Notes under the pieces: generated by a model
The model's database searches: none
The model's input: the letters and a program-made list of their open reading frames with translations, nothing else
Told to the model about the DNA's origin: nothing
In this document: positions 11,109-22,900 of the stretch, one piece after another
Layout: each line of letters opens with the position of its first letter
Position numbering within the stretch: the stretch's first letter is position 1
Made by a program: the position numbers and the translations under genes
Source: Aculops lycopersici
Taxonomy: Eukaryota > Arthropoda > Arachnida > Trombidiformes > Eriophyidae
Reading direction: 5' to 3'
Assembly: GCA_015350385.1 (NCBI GenBank)
Contig: WNKI01000002.1
Coordinates: 610,006 to 674,005 of the forward strand
Length of the DNA stretch: 64,000 nt

Positions 11109-11294
11109 ATGAAAGAAACACCTTTGAGATACACAAGGAGAAGGTCGATAGCTAACAAGGAAAAGCTCGACAAAACCACAGAAAAACTGATCAAGGTGAT
11201 CAAATTTGAACGAGAGGTTCAAAACAACTTGATAGCCACTATTGCAGAACTTCATAAGAAGCGATTGAGGGCCCTACAAAACTGTCTTGAGTAG
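11109..11294 (+). CDS. Candidate 61-residue basic helical protein
   Basis: A short frame with an ATG in good context (AACACCATGAAAG), squeezed between TOLLIP and BCS1. An AATAAA follows at 11429-11434. The product is Lys/Arg/Glu-rich and lacks Pro and Gly. It has a regular hydrophobic spacing (LIKVIKFEREVQNNLIATI) that would suit an amphipathic helix or coiled coil. I do not recognise it. It could instead be 3' UTR of TOLLIP. Residue composition, start context and the poly(A) signal are the only support. Confidence 0.35.
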   Translation: MKETPLRYTRRRSIANKEKLDKTTEKLIKVIKFEREVQNNLIATIAELHKKRLRALQNCLE

Positions 11295-11463
11295 AGGAAT
11301 TGATATTTTAGTTCTAACGGTGATACTTATGACGAAATGATCAATCTTGCAGCAAGCAACCGGTCGATCAAAGAGATAAACAATCCCACCACAAGTTATT
11401 CCATTAAGCAATCTTTCTAGGCGGCCTCAATAAACCTAGAATATCTAACAAACCAATCAACGA

Positions 11464-11469
11464 TTTATT
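11464..11469 (-). terminator. Poly(A) signal AATAAA overlapping the BCS1 stop codon
   Basis: On the minus strand AATAAA reads through the TAA stop codon at 11465-11467 and is repeated 4 bases upstream. A usable signal this close implies a very short 3' UTR, if it is the one used. Confidence 0.4.
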
Positions 11470-12818
11470 TATTCATCTTATTTACTGAGGATAACAATAC
11501 ATTAACATTCTTCAGAACCTCTTTAGGATCGTCCTCATGTAGAAGGAAATAGGCTTGGACATCAGCCATGCTCAGCTCTGGCCTCGGCGACCCTAAAGCC
11601 TTGACAAACTCAATGCCCTTGGGGCCATTCGGATAGAATCTTTCGAAAGCCCTGGACAGCTGCGAGTCTGAGGCATATCCTATGTAAGCCTGGACGTCTA
11701 TGCGCCCTGCTCTTTTCAGGGCTGGATCAAGCCTCTCAGGATAATTAGTTGTCATGAATATTATCCTATCCTGAGATGCTTTCGACCCGTCCAATATGTT
11801 GAGCAAACCACTCATAGTCAGGCTTCCTAAACCTTGATATGCAGTCTTATTCAAGTCAAGATGATCTCGACTCATGAATGCAGCATCTATGTCCTCTAAT
11901 AGAATGAAACTTTTCTCGGGTTTTCTCTTCAAAAGAAAACTCAAGCGTTCATTCGACAAAGCTGAGTTGCTCAAATCCAAGTCGCAAATGTCATATTCAA
12001 GTTTTCCGGCGAGCGCCATGATATATGAAGTTTTACCACATCCAGGTGGTCCATGAAGTAGGTAGCCTCTCCGATATGGGACGCCTCTTTTCTTGTACCA
12101 TTCTCTTTTGGCTAAAAACTTTTGCACGTCCGAACAGATACCTTCAGCTACATTATCATCGAGTATCACTGTATCATAATGGCGTCGGTCCTCTGGCTCC
12201 CCGTCTGGCTCCCAACCATCGGTCCTGGGCGAGAAGATGGTCATCCTACCATCATGCTTAACTCTTTCAAGACTCTCGGCTTCCGCAATCAATCGGTCGA
12301 ATACCTCAGAGTTCGTGCCGAGGCAGGTAAACCTGATGGTCTCAAATGGGAGCCCTGTAGTTATATCGATGGAAGATTGTTGGCGTTCTCTATCGACCTT
12401 AATCCATTTATTGCTAAACCTGTATTGGTATAAACGATTAGTAAATTGCTAACTCCATCAAAAAAAGTTTCGGCATTAGTTTAGTTTCACAAACTCACCT
12501 AAAGAAGTGTGTACCGGGACCCGGCACCTTGATTGATTGGACTGTTATTTGGCCGGACGGTCTCCTGTGCAATTGAGTTACGAGGCTTAGATTCAGTGTT
12601 TTCTGATTATGTTTTAACCAATTCAAGATATATGGATAGCTTTGGTCTTTATGAGTCACTTCCAGTCTTACCATCCGATGTCTCTTGAACATGAGTACTC
12701 CGAGCGCTAGGGCCTGTCGCGATAGAGTGACACCAAGTCCGAGAGCGGCCAAACCAAAACCAGCCCCGAAGAACTGATTATCGCCGAGTCCCGAGACTGT
12801 TTTGTTGACAAATTCCAT
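11465..12818 (-). CDS. BCS1L: Mitochondrial AAA chaperone BCS1
   Basis: Two exons on the minus strand, 12499-12818 and 11465-12419, joined over a 79 bp GT-AG intron in matching phase (2+1) to give 424 residues, against 419 in human. The start is the ATG at 12818; the frame is open upstream but has no ATG. One transmembrane segment lies at about 17-42, followed by the BCS1-specific domain. The AAA ATPase has Walker A GPPGCGKT at 230-237, Walker B ILLEDID at 279-285 and an arginine-finger region around LDPALKRAGRID. The protein sits in the inner mitochondrial membrane and translocates the folded Rieske iron-sulfur protein during complex III assembly. It is divergently arranged with SEL1L, about 360 bp from ATG to ATG. 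Confidence 0.96.
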
Positions 12819-13176
12819 GATGATCAAAATTAAATTACCTAAACCATGTCAATTTTTTAGTCTTTTCCCTTTGTTCTTCCATCTTGCGCTAAAGAGATGT
12901 CCTCGTATAAGGGACTTTGCCCGTGAGCGTGTGATAGTTGTTTCCACTTGCATGAGCTGCGGTTGTAACTTGCAGGCTTCTCCGCAATTCTGTGAACCAG
13001 CTGATCACAGATGCAATATGCCGATCAACATAGTTTTCGTTGTAATAATTATTCGCATCACCATTAATCCATTATTAGATTATTTATTATAATCTTGTGA
13101 ACAATATTGAGTTGACTTTGTCAACAGAAGCAGGCTGATAGATTATCATAACTAGACATCAAGATAATGCTACTAT
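12819..13176. promoter_or_regulatory. Compact divergent promoter region, BCS1 (-) and SEL1L (+)
   Basis: 358 bp separate the two start codons, so both promoters must lie here or overlap the genes. No TATA box or other core element could be assigned with confidence. Confidence 0.45.
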
Positions 13177-14964
13177 ATGACAAATAACGTGAATATGTAT
13201 CATTCTAGATTCATCATCACCATCCTAGTTGTGGCAGCAACATGTATTCCTTTAACATATTGCACGGAAATAGATGCAATACAGGAATTCCTCGAAGAAA
13301 GCAATATCGACACATCGCTATCTCCCGTCGACAGAGAAAAACCATTTCAGAATGAAACATCCTTAGCTGAAGCGTATCTATTTGGTTCGTCAGAACATGA
13401 AATTGACTTCACAAAAGCATTCAAACTCCTGAAAACCCCTGCCGAGAAGGGTAACCCAACTGCTCAACTATATTTAGGTTTCATGTATGCAGCTGGTCTT
13501 GGAGTAAAACCTAGTCAATCCAAAGCACTTGTCTATTATACATTCGCAGCTGCTTGTGATAATTTGTTCGCTAAAATGGCATTGGCGTACCGAAGATGGT
13601 CAGGAATATCTGTCCACCAGAGTTGCGAGTTAGCCTTAAGATATTATAGAGAAGTTGCTAAGAAAGTGGAGGAAGAATTCTCATTTAGTGGCGCTCACAT
13701 GATACAAAGAATTCGCTTGTACGATGAGCACGAGAATCCAAGTTCTCATGGCAGTTCAAACTTTGACGATGATCTCATTCAATACTATCAATTTTTAGCC
13801 GATAAGGGCGACGTGCAAGCACAAGTGGCTTTAGGACAACTTCATTTTCAGGGCACCTATGGAGTTGAGCAAGATCATCAGAAGGCGCTTTTCTATTTCC
13901 AAAAGGCAGCTGATTCAGGTAATACAAATGCAATGGCTTATTTAGGAAAGATCTATTTAGATGGAAGCTCAGCGGTCGAACGCAACACCGAATTGGCTTA
14001 TGAATATTTCAAGAAGGCAGCCGATCAGGACAACCCTGTTGGTCAGAGTGGCTTAGGTTTGATGTATTTGCAAGGCAAAGGTGTAGTCAAAGACTACAAG
14101 AAAGCGTTTGAATATTTCCAACTAGCTGCGAACAAGAATTGGGTGGATGGACTGTTGCAATTAGGTATAATGTATCACAAAGGACTTGGAATCAAGAAAG
14201 ACTATAGACAAGCGTTGACATATTTCCAGTTAGCAACTAAGACCGGCCACGTGTTGGGTATCTACAATTTAGCCCAGATGCATGCCTCTGGTACAGGCAC
14301 CATTAGAGATTGTCGCTATGCAGTAGAACTATTGAAAAATGTTGCCGAACGAGGACACTGGGGTGAGAAGTTTATGCAAGCCTATCAGGATCATCGCGAG
14401 GGTAATGGAAAAGCCTCATTTGTAAAATATGCTTTCCTTTCAGAGTTGGGTTATGAGGTTTCACAAAGCAACGCCGCCTTTATATTGGATAGGGAAGAAT
14501 TGTTGTCACTATTTCCCAAGAACGAAAGCTACCAGAGAGCGCTCATGTATTGGGCTCGTGCTGCCGCCCAGGGCTATGTGGTTGCTCGTGTCAAGCTTGG
14601 CGACCATCACTACTATGGACAAGGAACAAAGATCGACTACGAAGCTGCCGCAAGTCATTACCGAGTTGCCTCAGATCAACTCAACAATGCGCAAGCCTTC
14701 TTCAACTTGGGCTACATGCACGAACGTGGTCTTGGTTTGAAGAAAGACATCTATCTAGCCCAGAGATACTACGATCTAGCTGCCGAGGCGAGCGACGAGG
14801 CACAAGTTCCCGTGGCCTTGGTAAAACTCAAACTAAGGGTGATCAATTTCTGGAACTCCCTGAAACTAACACGATTCCTCGATTTGATAAGCGATGATTG
14901 GGACTTTTATGTGATAACTCTATTGCTTATGCTTCTAGTGTTTCTCCTCATCCAAAGGAGATGA
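13177..14964 (+). CDS. Sel1L: SEL1L/HRD3, ER-associated degradation adaptor
   Basis: A single-exon gene of 595 residues. The ATG at 13177 and an in-frame ATG at 13195 both precede a signal peptide (FIITILVVAATCIPLTYC). About ten or more Sel1-like repeats follow, of the form A...LG.MY..G.GV..D..KA..Y...AA, covering about 80-545. A single C-terminal transmembrane helix (about 577-592) ends in QRR. This is the architecture of SEL1L/Hrd3, the lumenal partner of the HRD1 ubiquitin ligase that selects misfolded ER proteins. The vertebrate fibronectin type II domain and the long Pro-rich cytosolic tail are absent, as expected for an invertebrate or yeast-like form. AATAAA is at 14991-14996. Confidence 0.93.
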   Translation: MTNNVNMYHSRFIITILVVAATCIPLTYCTEIDAIQEFLEESNIDTSLSPVDREKPFQNETSLAEAYLFGSSEHEIDFTKAFKLLKTPAEKGNPTAQLYLGFMYAAGLGVKPSQSKALVYYTFAAACDNLFAKMALAYRRWSGISVHQSCELALRYYREVAKKVEEEFSFSGAHMIQRIRLYDEHENPSSHGSSNFDDDLIQYYQFLADKGDVQAQVALGQLHFQGTYGVEQDHQKALFYFQKAADSGNTNAMAYLGKIYLDGSSAVERNTELAYEYFKKAADQDNPVGQSGLGLMYLQGKGVVKDYKKAFEYFQLAANKNWVDGLLQLGIMYHKGLGIKKDYRQALTYFQLATKTGHVLGIYNLAQMHASGTGTIRDCRYAVELLKNVAERGHWGEKFMQAYQDHREGNGKASFVKYAFLSELGYEVSQSNAAFILDREELLSLFPKNESYQRALMYWARAAAQGYVVARVKLGDHHYYGQGTKIDYEAAASHYRVASDQLNNAQAFFNLGYMHERGLGLKKDIYLAQRYYDLAAEASDEAQVPVALVKLKLRVINFWNSLKLTRFLDLISDDWDFYVITLLLMLLVFLLIQRR

Positions 14965-14990
14965 ATGGAAAAAAGTTGAATCCTGATAAA

Positions 14991-14996
14991 AATAAA
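14991..14996 (+). terminator. Poly(A) signal AATAAA of SEL1L
   Basis: AATAAA occurs in overlapping copies 26 bases after the SEL1L stop codon. Confidence 0.6.
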
Positions 14997-16964
14997 ATAA
15001 AATAAAACTATGCGCAGCAACCAATCGGAAGCAAATGACCTCTTCCGTCAACTCTGCCTGTTGTGACGACTCACCTCCGATAAGTTTTGCCTCTTCATCG
15101 ACGTGTGTTCTTACAAGGAAACATACTAGTATGGGTTCGTCCGATCGAGTTGAAACTTTCTGAGGATGATTTTCGGAACAATCTAAGAAAATTGAGTCCG
15201 ACAGATCTTCCGTTTCTTGCAAAAAAAAATCCAACTTTTGCACCGCCTTCTTGATTAGCAGCTTCTGCCAAGCTCAAATCACCCTGCAAAACGCGTTTTC
15301 TTTTTCATTTATCTCGAGAACGACATTGGAGACGAAAAAATAACCTACATATTTGTGATCAGCTCAAGAAGTTCTATCGATTCAATGTGTCATTTAGTCC
15401 ATTTTCCGAACCCACGTAAAGTATGTTTCCTTGTTAGTATTTTTAGCCTCTAGTTGAATCTTATGTAATAAAGTTTTCCCCATCATCCAAACTAACGACA
15501 TAAGAGCAAAACAATAAAAGGTGGAAAGAGCTAAGCCAGCGGAACTGGCGGCTCATCATCGATTTCCGTTTCCTGTCCAATCCATTTCAGCGACCATGGT
15601 TTTTGGGCTAATGCGAAGCGAAGTTACCCAAGGGGACGATGAGTCATCCCATTGAGACGCTCCTCTGCGTTGCTCTAGCACCGAAACTAGCTCAGTGGGC
15701 GCAACGATAAATCTGGCAACACAAGCCGCAAACTAAAGTCAATTACCCTGCATGAGCATTCATCATGGCCTCTTGGAATGACATAGGCGCCCAGAGCCGG
15801 CGACATCTTGATGGTGGACCGAAGAGTGACGTAGTTTTGTCCAGCGGGTTTGTTTTGTATTCGAGCGCCAAGCGAACGGCGCGCCTGCGCACACTATGCG
15901 CTGGACTAGCCAACGGGCTTAAGAAGTTCGCCAGCGAACTTTTTTCTCCATCAGCTGAGACTCGCCCATTGCTCTGTGTTCAGAGTAGCGAATAGTCTCT
16001 GAGCGACGCCCGCCAGTCTGCTGTGTTGCACTTGCGCTGGCAGGCGAGCGAACGACCGCGAGTTGGTTGAACAGTTACAAGCTTGTTGGCTGGCTAGCTA
16101 GCTTGCATAGAAATTTCATTGCAAGCTTCCAGTTAGACGCGCGCATGTAAGATTCGTGCTTCTGAAGCAACGGCAGCGAGTTTTGGCAAGTCGCACGCTC
16201 CAAAAGCGAGAAGGAGAGTTTCTCAATGCCAAAAGTGAACAACTTCGCCAGCAACAACAATAACAACAAACGAGCAACTGAGCACGGGATTGCAGCAAGA
16301 CAACAGCAACAAATATCTTGATGCTCTGAGTCTCTAGCTCCTTAGTGTCATCTCTTCCTTCAGCAATGACTGTGAGTGGGGAATTTATTAATTAGTCACC
16401 GAGCGGTAGGTGTCAGAAGATAGTTGCAAAGTCGCGATCAATTAAGGAGAAAACAGAAGCCACAAAAGCAGACAAGATGCTGGCTCTTAGATGAAACTGA
16501 AGATTTTTAATCGAGCAATCGAACAAATATAGCAACTACTAGTCAGCTAGCCCACTCAATCAAAGAATACAAGTCCCAATTTTATTTTGATATCATTAAT
16601 ATCAAGAAAATCTATTTGCAATATTCGACTAAATCTATTCTCATGCTCAAGACACTGGATCAAAATTTCGCAGATTTGCCTAGCAAACTAAAAAAGTATT
16701 ATGTCTATACAAGAAGCAACTAAACAATAACAAAAACCATTAAAGCAACATAATGAGACTCATTTCAAGTTAAGCGATCAGTTGCATTTGTGAGTCACTT
16801 TCCTTTTACCTGTACCAAGTCGGTTGCTAGAAAACCAAACTCGAAACGACTATTAAGCGGCACTCTTTAGTTGGTGCTGAAGTTGCAACTTGCAGCAGCA
16901 GAGGCAAGCGACCACAAGCAATAGAGTACAGAACCTAGCCAGCAATATTAACATCAGGAACAAA
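14997..16964. other. Intergenic region and probable ANKS1 promoter / 5' UTR
   Basis: No supported protein-coding gene. Two overlapping minus-strand frames between 14935 and 15289 are out of phase with each other and resemble nothing known. A 76-codon frame with an ATG at 15765 lies in a relatively GC-rich stretch (about 15580-16060) that could be the promoter of the downstream ANKS1-type gene. Confidence 0.4.
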
Positions 16965-19900
16965 ATGACAAAGGAGAAGGAGAAAAAGTCAGCAAAAGAA
17001 CAACTGCTGCTTGAGGCATCGCGACTCGGCGACCTGAAGCAATTGGAGTTGATACTTGGCCAATTCCAGCAGCACAAGTTGAAGAGGAAGACGAATCCTT
17101 TAGCTAGGTAAGTTGAATTTTTTTTATCTCGTCCACTAGACTCTCTCCTTCCTTTACTTGCTCGTTTATTGTCAATCCCATCACAACTGTATAGATGTAT
17201 TTGTTGTTATGTCAGTCTAGCCACTACTGTTACTCTAGTGAACACCAATTTGGTGTTAGTCGCTTAAAAATAGTTGCTGACGGTGGAAAAAGCAAAAGTT
17301 GCTCTCTCAAAATTTGAACTAAACTCTCACCTTTGGGAACCATTTAGTTTTTAGATACAATTGTCGCGCCCATAGTATCGACAAGCTTCTACTTGCCGCC
17401 GTCTTCTATCTTCGCCGGTGACAACAGCAAAACTAGCATCACCAACCTCAACAAACATTTGCCATTTTCCACGCAACTTTCCATCAAACTTTGTTACCCT
17501 GTAAGCGCAAATCTATTGTGCGCGGTTAGTTCTCTTTCCTCTTACCTCGAGACGATTGGATTCGTTGATGTTGAATTACGCAATTGGAAGTGGGTTATTT
17601 CATTTGTTGTCATAAGTGCGACCATCGAGCGGCAGAAGAGAAAATTTTTACTAGTTGAACCAAACTTAGTGCCGCTCGGACATTCGACTCGATTCCTCGG
17701 TTGAATGTTTCTTAGCTCTCGCCGAAAGATGAGAGCTGAATTGAGGAATTGATTTACCTCTCCATCATCATCGCTCCACTCCCAATGGTTGCGGTCATCC
17801 GGTTGTTGCGGACGGTAATGAGGCAACAGTAACAACACAATGCCTCTACCTCCTCTATCTGACCGAGCATCTCACAAATTGCGTGTATTTCGCCAAGCCG
17901 CCGCCCGCTTGTTGTCGTCGTTTTACCAGCAGACCACTTCGAAGAATTCAATTTGTGTGGGCCGCTTAATGTGGCAAGCTAGCTGAGCGTCGTTGTCGGT
18001 GGTGGTAATGGTAGCGGCGGCGGCGGCTACAATCGGATAGACTTTTACAGAACTTGAAACTTCGTTTCAATTCTCGAGTCAAAATTGCCAGTTGAGTTGA
18101 GATACACACTAACTCGCTCACTTACTCTCCTCTGCAAACCGTTGGAGTTCAAGTAAGAGGTTTGCTATTGGTGGAGAGAGACTAACCCGCTAAGCTCGAG
18201 CGAATACATTGGCTGGTGGTTCGTAACAAGCGGCTAAATTTAGCATTAACTCGCTAGTCAAGCAACCGAAGTTCCTTTCTATCCGACCACTCGAATGTTC
18301 GCAGTGGTCTGAGAAGTAGTATACGACTGCCACCAATTGCAGCTTGCTAGCTGTACGCCAATGACAACAATCCAAGCAAACATTGTCAACTCTCCTTCAC
18401 ACACACACATTTCGCCTTGGCCATAAACACAATTTCCACTCAAAAATACTTAGTCGCACTCACCTGTCGCCAGATTCTCTTCGCTTGACACTCTCTAAAT
18501 GTTGCCTCTGGGACTAGCAAACTCACGAATTTTGTTTCCTTTCGGCTTCGCCGTTATTGTCGCCACTTGAGATTGTTGCAAAGTTTTTAGTGGATCAGTG
18601 GAAAACAAGCTAAAATTTTGGGAACTTTCCTCTTTATCATTCTTACTATTTCTCTTTCTTTCCTCTATCTCCCTGTATATTTGCACATTATTCTTTAGAT
18701 TTACAGGTCCATCAATTCTCTCTACGAAGCAAAGCCATCCAACCACCGCTAAGCTTGCCAGAGACTCTACACTCTCTCACAGTCCAGTTAATGCACCAGC
18801 AGCTTGGAGATCACTTCTCTGCTAGAGCTGCAATACGTCGACGACAACTACAACAAGAGCCTAACCAAATCATAAATCACGACGACGACAGTTGGCTCTT
18901 TCTGCCGGATTGTTTGTTCTATCGATGCGAAAAAACTGCGCCAGCCAGAAGAATCCACTCCCGTTAAGCTCGAGCGGTCTGATTTATTAAAATCTCGCTC
19001 GACCTTAAACATCTTTGGTCACTCGCTTCCGCGGCTTGCCAGGCGAGGTTTTGATTCATGGCAACGTCTTGGTTTGTGCTGGCAAATAAAACCAACGAGA
19101 ACAGGTGGCCATTCTCCTCGTGAGTCACACAACTTGTGGTTTGATTTGGCGTGCGCGCTAGTCGCCAACACTGACCACCAGATCGAGATTAGATAAGATT
19201 AATCGATCGCCGCCAGCAACCATTGACGCGAGGGCACAAGACATGTTCACTTGGTTGCCAACTCCCAGCTGGCTACGATTGGAGGTGAGTTGGCCGTCAG
19301 AATGTTGTCTTTGTTGTAGGTCCTCCTCTCCTGATTGCAATAGCGAGAGGAGTCGTAGTAGTAGTAGTAACATGTACTCGTATCAGGTTGCCAGTTAGAT
19401 GAGATCGGAAGTAAGAGACTGCTCATTTGATCTGTGTATTTCAGGTGACGCATTGCAACTTGCTACAACTTGCCGGCTGGCTTGCCACCTCCGTGCAGCC
19501 AACGACAACATTCGTGCAGGCCCTTTTTGCACACTTTTTCTATCCCTCTGGATCTCACCAACCATCTCGACGTTTCGTTGTTGTGACGCTTGAATTGGAT
19601 TAGCCTCCGGTGCCGTCACTGATTCTCGTGGCTCCAATCTAAGCTTGCATCGGATAACATTGTTATCATCCACCGACTTGAAGTCGTCGGAATGCGCACC
19701 AAGCGCATCTATTGCGCTAAACTCGGCCACCTAAATAAGAAGAAACCACAAGAACACTTGCGCAATCTGGACTCCCGATTTGGCCATGCAAAGAGTCATG
19801 ATACTAGAGAAATAAACAATGAAAGTAGATGGCTCACTTTCTCCTATCCAAGACTCGGTCAATTGGGAGTGTTTCAAATCGGTTTACAGTCTTAGTAGTA

Positions 19901-22900
19901 GTAGTGGTCGTTGTTTCAGTGTTGCGCACAGAGCTCGTCCATCAATATGGTTAGCTGACGATTGCGTCATTATTACGGTTCACCAATCGGACTAGCTATC
20001 CTTTTGGCTAGCTAGATAGCTCGCCTTCTACAGCCAAATTGTCTCAGTGTTGAGCAAGACGATTGGATCGATGGTAATACTAAATTGGCAGCAGTGCAAA
20101 TGAGCCATGAGATGCAATAAAATGCAATTTGGTTGTTTGGCTGTTGTTGTTGTAGCAGTCGGCACGGTGAACTGGTGGTCGAAGGGACTGGACTAGCAGA
20201 GGGACAGTCGTAATTGAAGAGATCTCACGTTTTCGCGTTGGTCAGTCTTGGTTTCAACTTTTACCAAGCCTCCTCTTGCTCGCGTTAGTAATCTAAGCAA
20301 ATCGCTCGCTCACTCACTTGCTTGCTTGTTCGTCTTCCCTCACACTAACTTACATATACCTAGCCATTCTAATTTGTCGTTTCCTCATAATCCCAAGTCT
20401 CTCGAGTGATCTCGTCGCAATTGCATCGCATTATCTCATTGACTTTCTTTTTGAAAGAGACCAAGAGTAGCTGAGACGATCGCTCGCCGACGTGGAGGAT
20501 TTCAATAAAACTGTGGACTTTTCAGGAAGACTAGGCGCTTGCATTCGTAGTAACTGGTCCGATGATGCAACTCCGGCTGATTGCCGAGTTGCATCATCTG
20601 TTCGCCAGATGAATAAATACAAACAACAAGAGGATAAATAATCCTCTCGCTAGCCTATTCAGTTGAGTCCACTTGCCTAGACTGTTTGTGGAGTTGAATC
20701 TACACTACAACCGCGATAAACAGAATTTCGAGTTGAATCCAATTGAACCTAAGCGGCGACCTGAGAAAGTTGCACTGACTAGTTGGGAGCAAATTTCCGG
20801 GACTTTGCATTGCAAACTCCCCGCTTTAACCACAACTACTAACCCTTTTATGCGATCAACTCACCGCAATCGACCAGATGATTGCAACTTGAAACGACGC
20901 CGACTTTTTCGTATTCTTTTTCTATGCTTCGTGAATTTAAGAGTAAGTAAGAGGAAGGGTAAGAAGAGGAAATCCAATGATCACTTCGATTGCAGAATTG
21001 TTTTGACTTTTCTCTGCTGCTTGTGCTTTTATTTCACGATAGCTCGCCTTTTTCACATCTGCAAAAAAAACAAGAGTAATGTTATAAACGGCTTTGGCTT
21101 GCTGTGGTCCAAAAGTCCGTATCGCCGAGGTAGTTGAGAGAGTTGGTCGAGAACAAGAGAATTGATTAACTCATTTCGGCGAAAAGGGTGAGTGGCAGCC
21201 ACCGAAGTTTAAAATTTGCATACAGAACAAGCACAGACAATGATGCAGCTCACTAGCCGGCTTTCTCATATGTCCTCTCCTCTCGTCATTATTATGATCA
21301 TCCTTGTTGTTGTTGTCGTCGTCGTCTTTTTATCCACAGAATTCATGTGGTTGCCTCATCGTTCAAGCAGCTTCAACAATCGACCAACAAGCAACCGAGT
21401 CAGCGGCAACATTGACTTTCAAACTCAGCGGGATCCCCGTATGCTAGAGTTTTCGGGGAAAACTTGACACCAACTCCATCACTCTGTGGTTTTACACGCC
21501 GCATATCTCACTGTTGTAGACAACAAACGAGACTTGAGATGTAAGAAAGGCACAAAAAATTTGAAAATGCAAATCCATCAAGTAAGTAGAGGATTGTGGC
21601 TATCGTTGTTGTTGTTTACAAAATCAGAGGCTACACTCTCTTTGCCCCTCTCTCTCTCTCTCTCTCTTGGTGACTTACGTAACTTCAAATCTAGAAGTTA
21701 CGTGGGCGCAACGGTGATTTTATGATCCATTTGACCCAGATATGAATTATGGCCAAGCGGAAGCACTTGTGTAATGCTCTTGTAATGCCCCTCTACCTTT
21801 TGTCGCCTACATTCAGTTTTGGTCGCTCGAATTCACCAGTAAAGGCAACTAATCCTCGGATTTTCAACTTGGCCGCCCATCTTCTAAGTGGCCAGCTTGA
21901 GTTTCGTAGAATTCCGACACGCAGCTACTGCTTGCGTTCAAAGCACTCGTTAGCCTCGGGGGAACTTGAGTTCAGGGGACTATTGGAGCCAGACAGTTTT
22001 GCTAGCTTCTCGTAGAAAACTCGACAATTGCCGAACATCAAACTGACACCTAATTGTGGCCTAGCCTCTTTAAGCTTCTCGACTGTGACTTTATCCCAAT
22101 CTCGAGATTTGGGAGTGAAGTCTACTTGCGTGTTCAGTAGCTCTCTTCTAGATTGTGAAGAAGAACGAGCGACTAGCGAGGCGGTAAAATGCAAATGATG
22201 TGCTCTCCTAGTGTGAATTATGTAAACTAGTCCAAGTTGTTGCGCAATGTCATCCTATGCGAATGGTAGCGAAAGTATATCTAGCAAAGAAATCAAAGAA
22301 AACAGTCTCAAAAAAGAGAGACAGAGAGAATAGAGAAGAGAAGATGGTGGTGTAGCCATTTTTGACTAATTACTCTCCACCCATCAAGAAGTTCATGGGC
22401 CCACAGGAGCGGTAGTATTCAGTTGGATACTTTAAGGGCTCGCAAAGTCAAACAGTCAGTAACCAGCAGCCACTGAACTACTGAGCCGCTCATGCATAAG
22501 TCATTGACTTGGAGTAAATTTCCACAAGACTGCTCACAGTAAACTGGCTGGCTAGCGGCTCGGCGATAAAAGCTTGGCGCCTTGTCGCGCCAGGATTGCG
22601 TGAATCCATCACACGTCGTCTACTTCTACTCGTTGGTCTTGAGACTTTGATGCTCGCAATCTGCGGCATGCAATTAATGAATAATAAGATCGAGTCGCTT
22701 TAAATCTCTTCGTGAGGATGAGAGAAACCTCTACCCTTTCATGTGTAGAGATATCATCTTACGTAATAATTGTGCGTAATAGTAAACGGCCATACAAGTT
22801 TAATGTAACTTTGACATGCGATTGTGATGACAGAATCGAAAATCCAAATTCAAATTCAAATTAAATTTTCCCATATTATAATCATCTAGCTGATGGGCTT

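Noticed and set aside
14935..15289. Two overlapping minus-strand frames after SEL1L
   Set aside because: They are in different phases, overlap the SEL1L 3' end and UTR, and could not be joined into one protein with believable splice sites.
15765..15995. 76-codon frame with ATG in the putative ANKS1 promoter
   Set aside because: No recognisable domain and located in a GC-rich upstream region; at most an upstream ORF.
20673..21137. 154-codon plus-strand frame in ANKS1 intron 1
   Set aside because: It begins with TTG, not ATG, and has no recognisable domain or splice signals.
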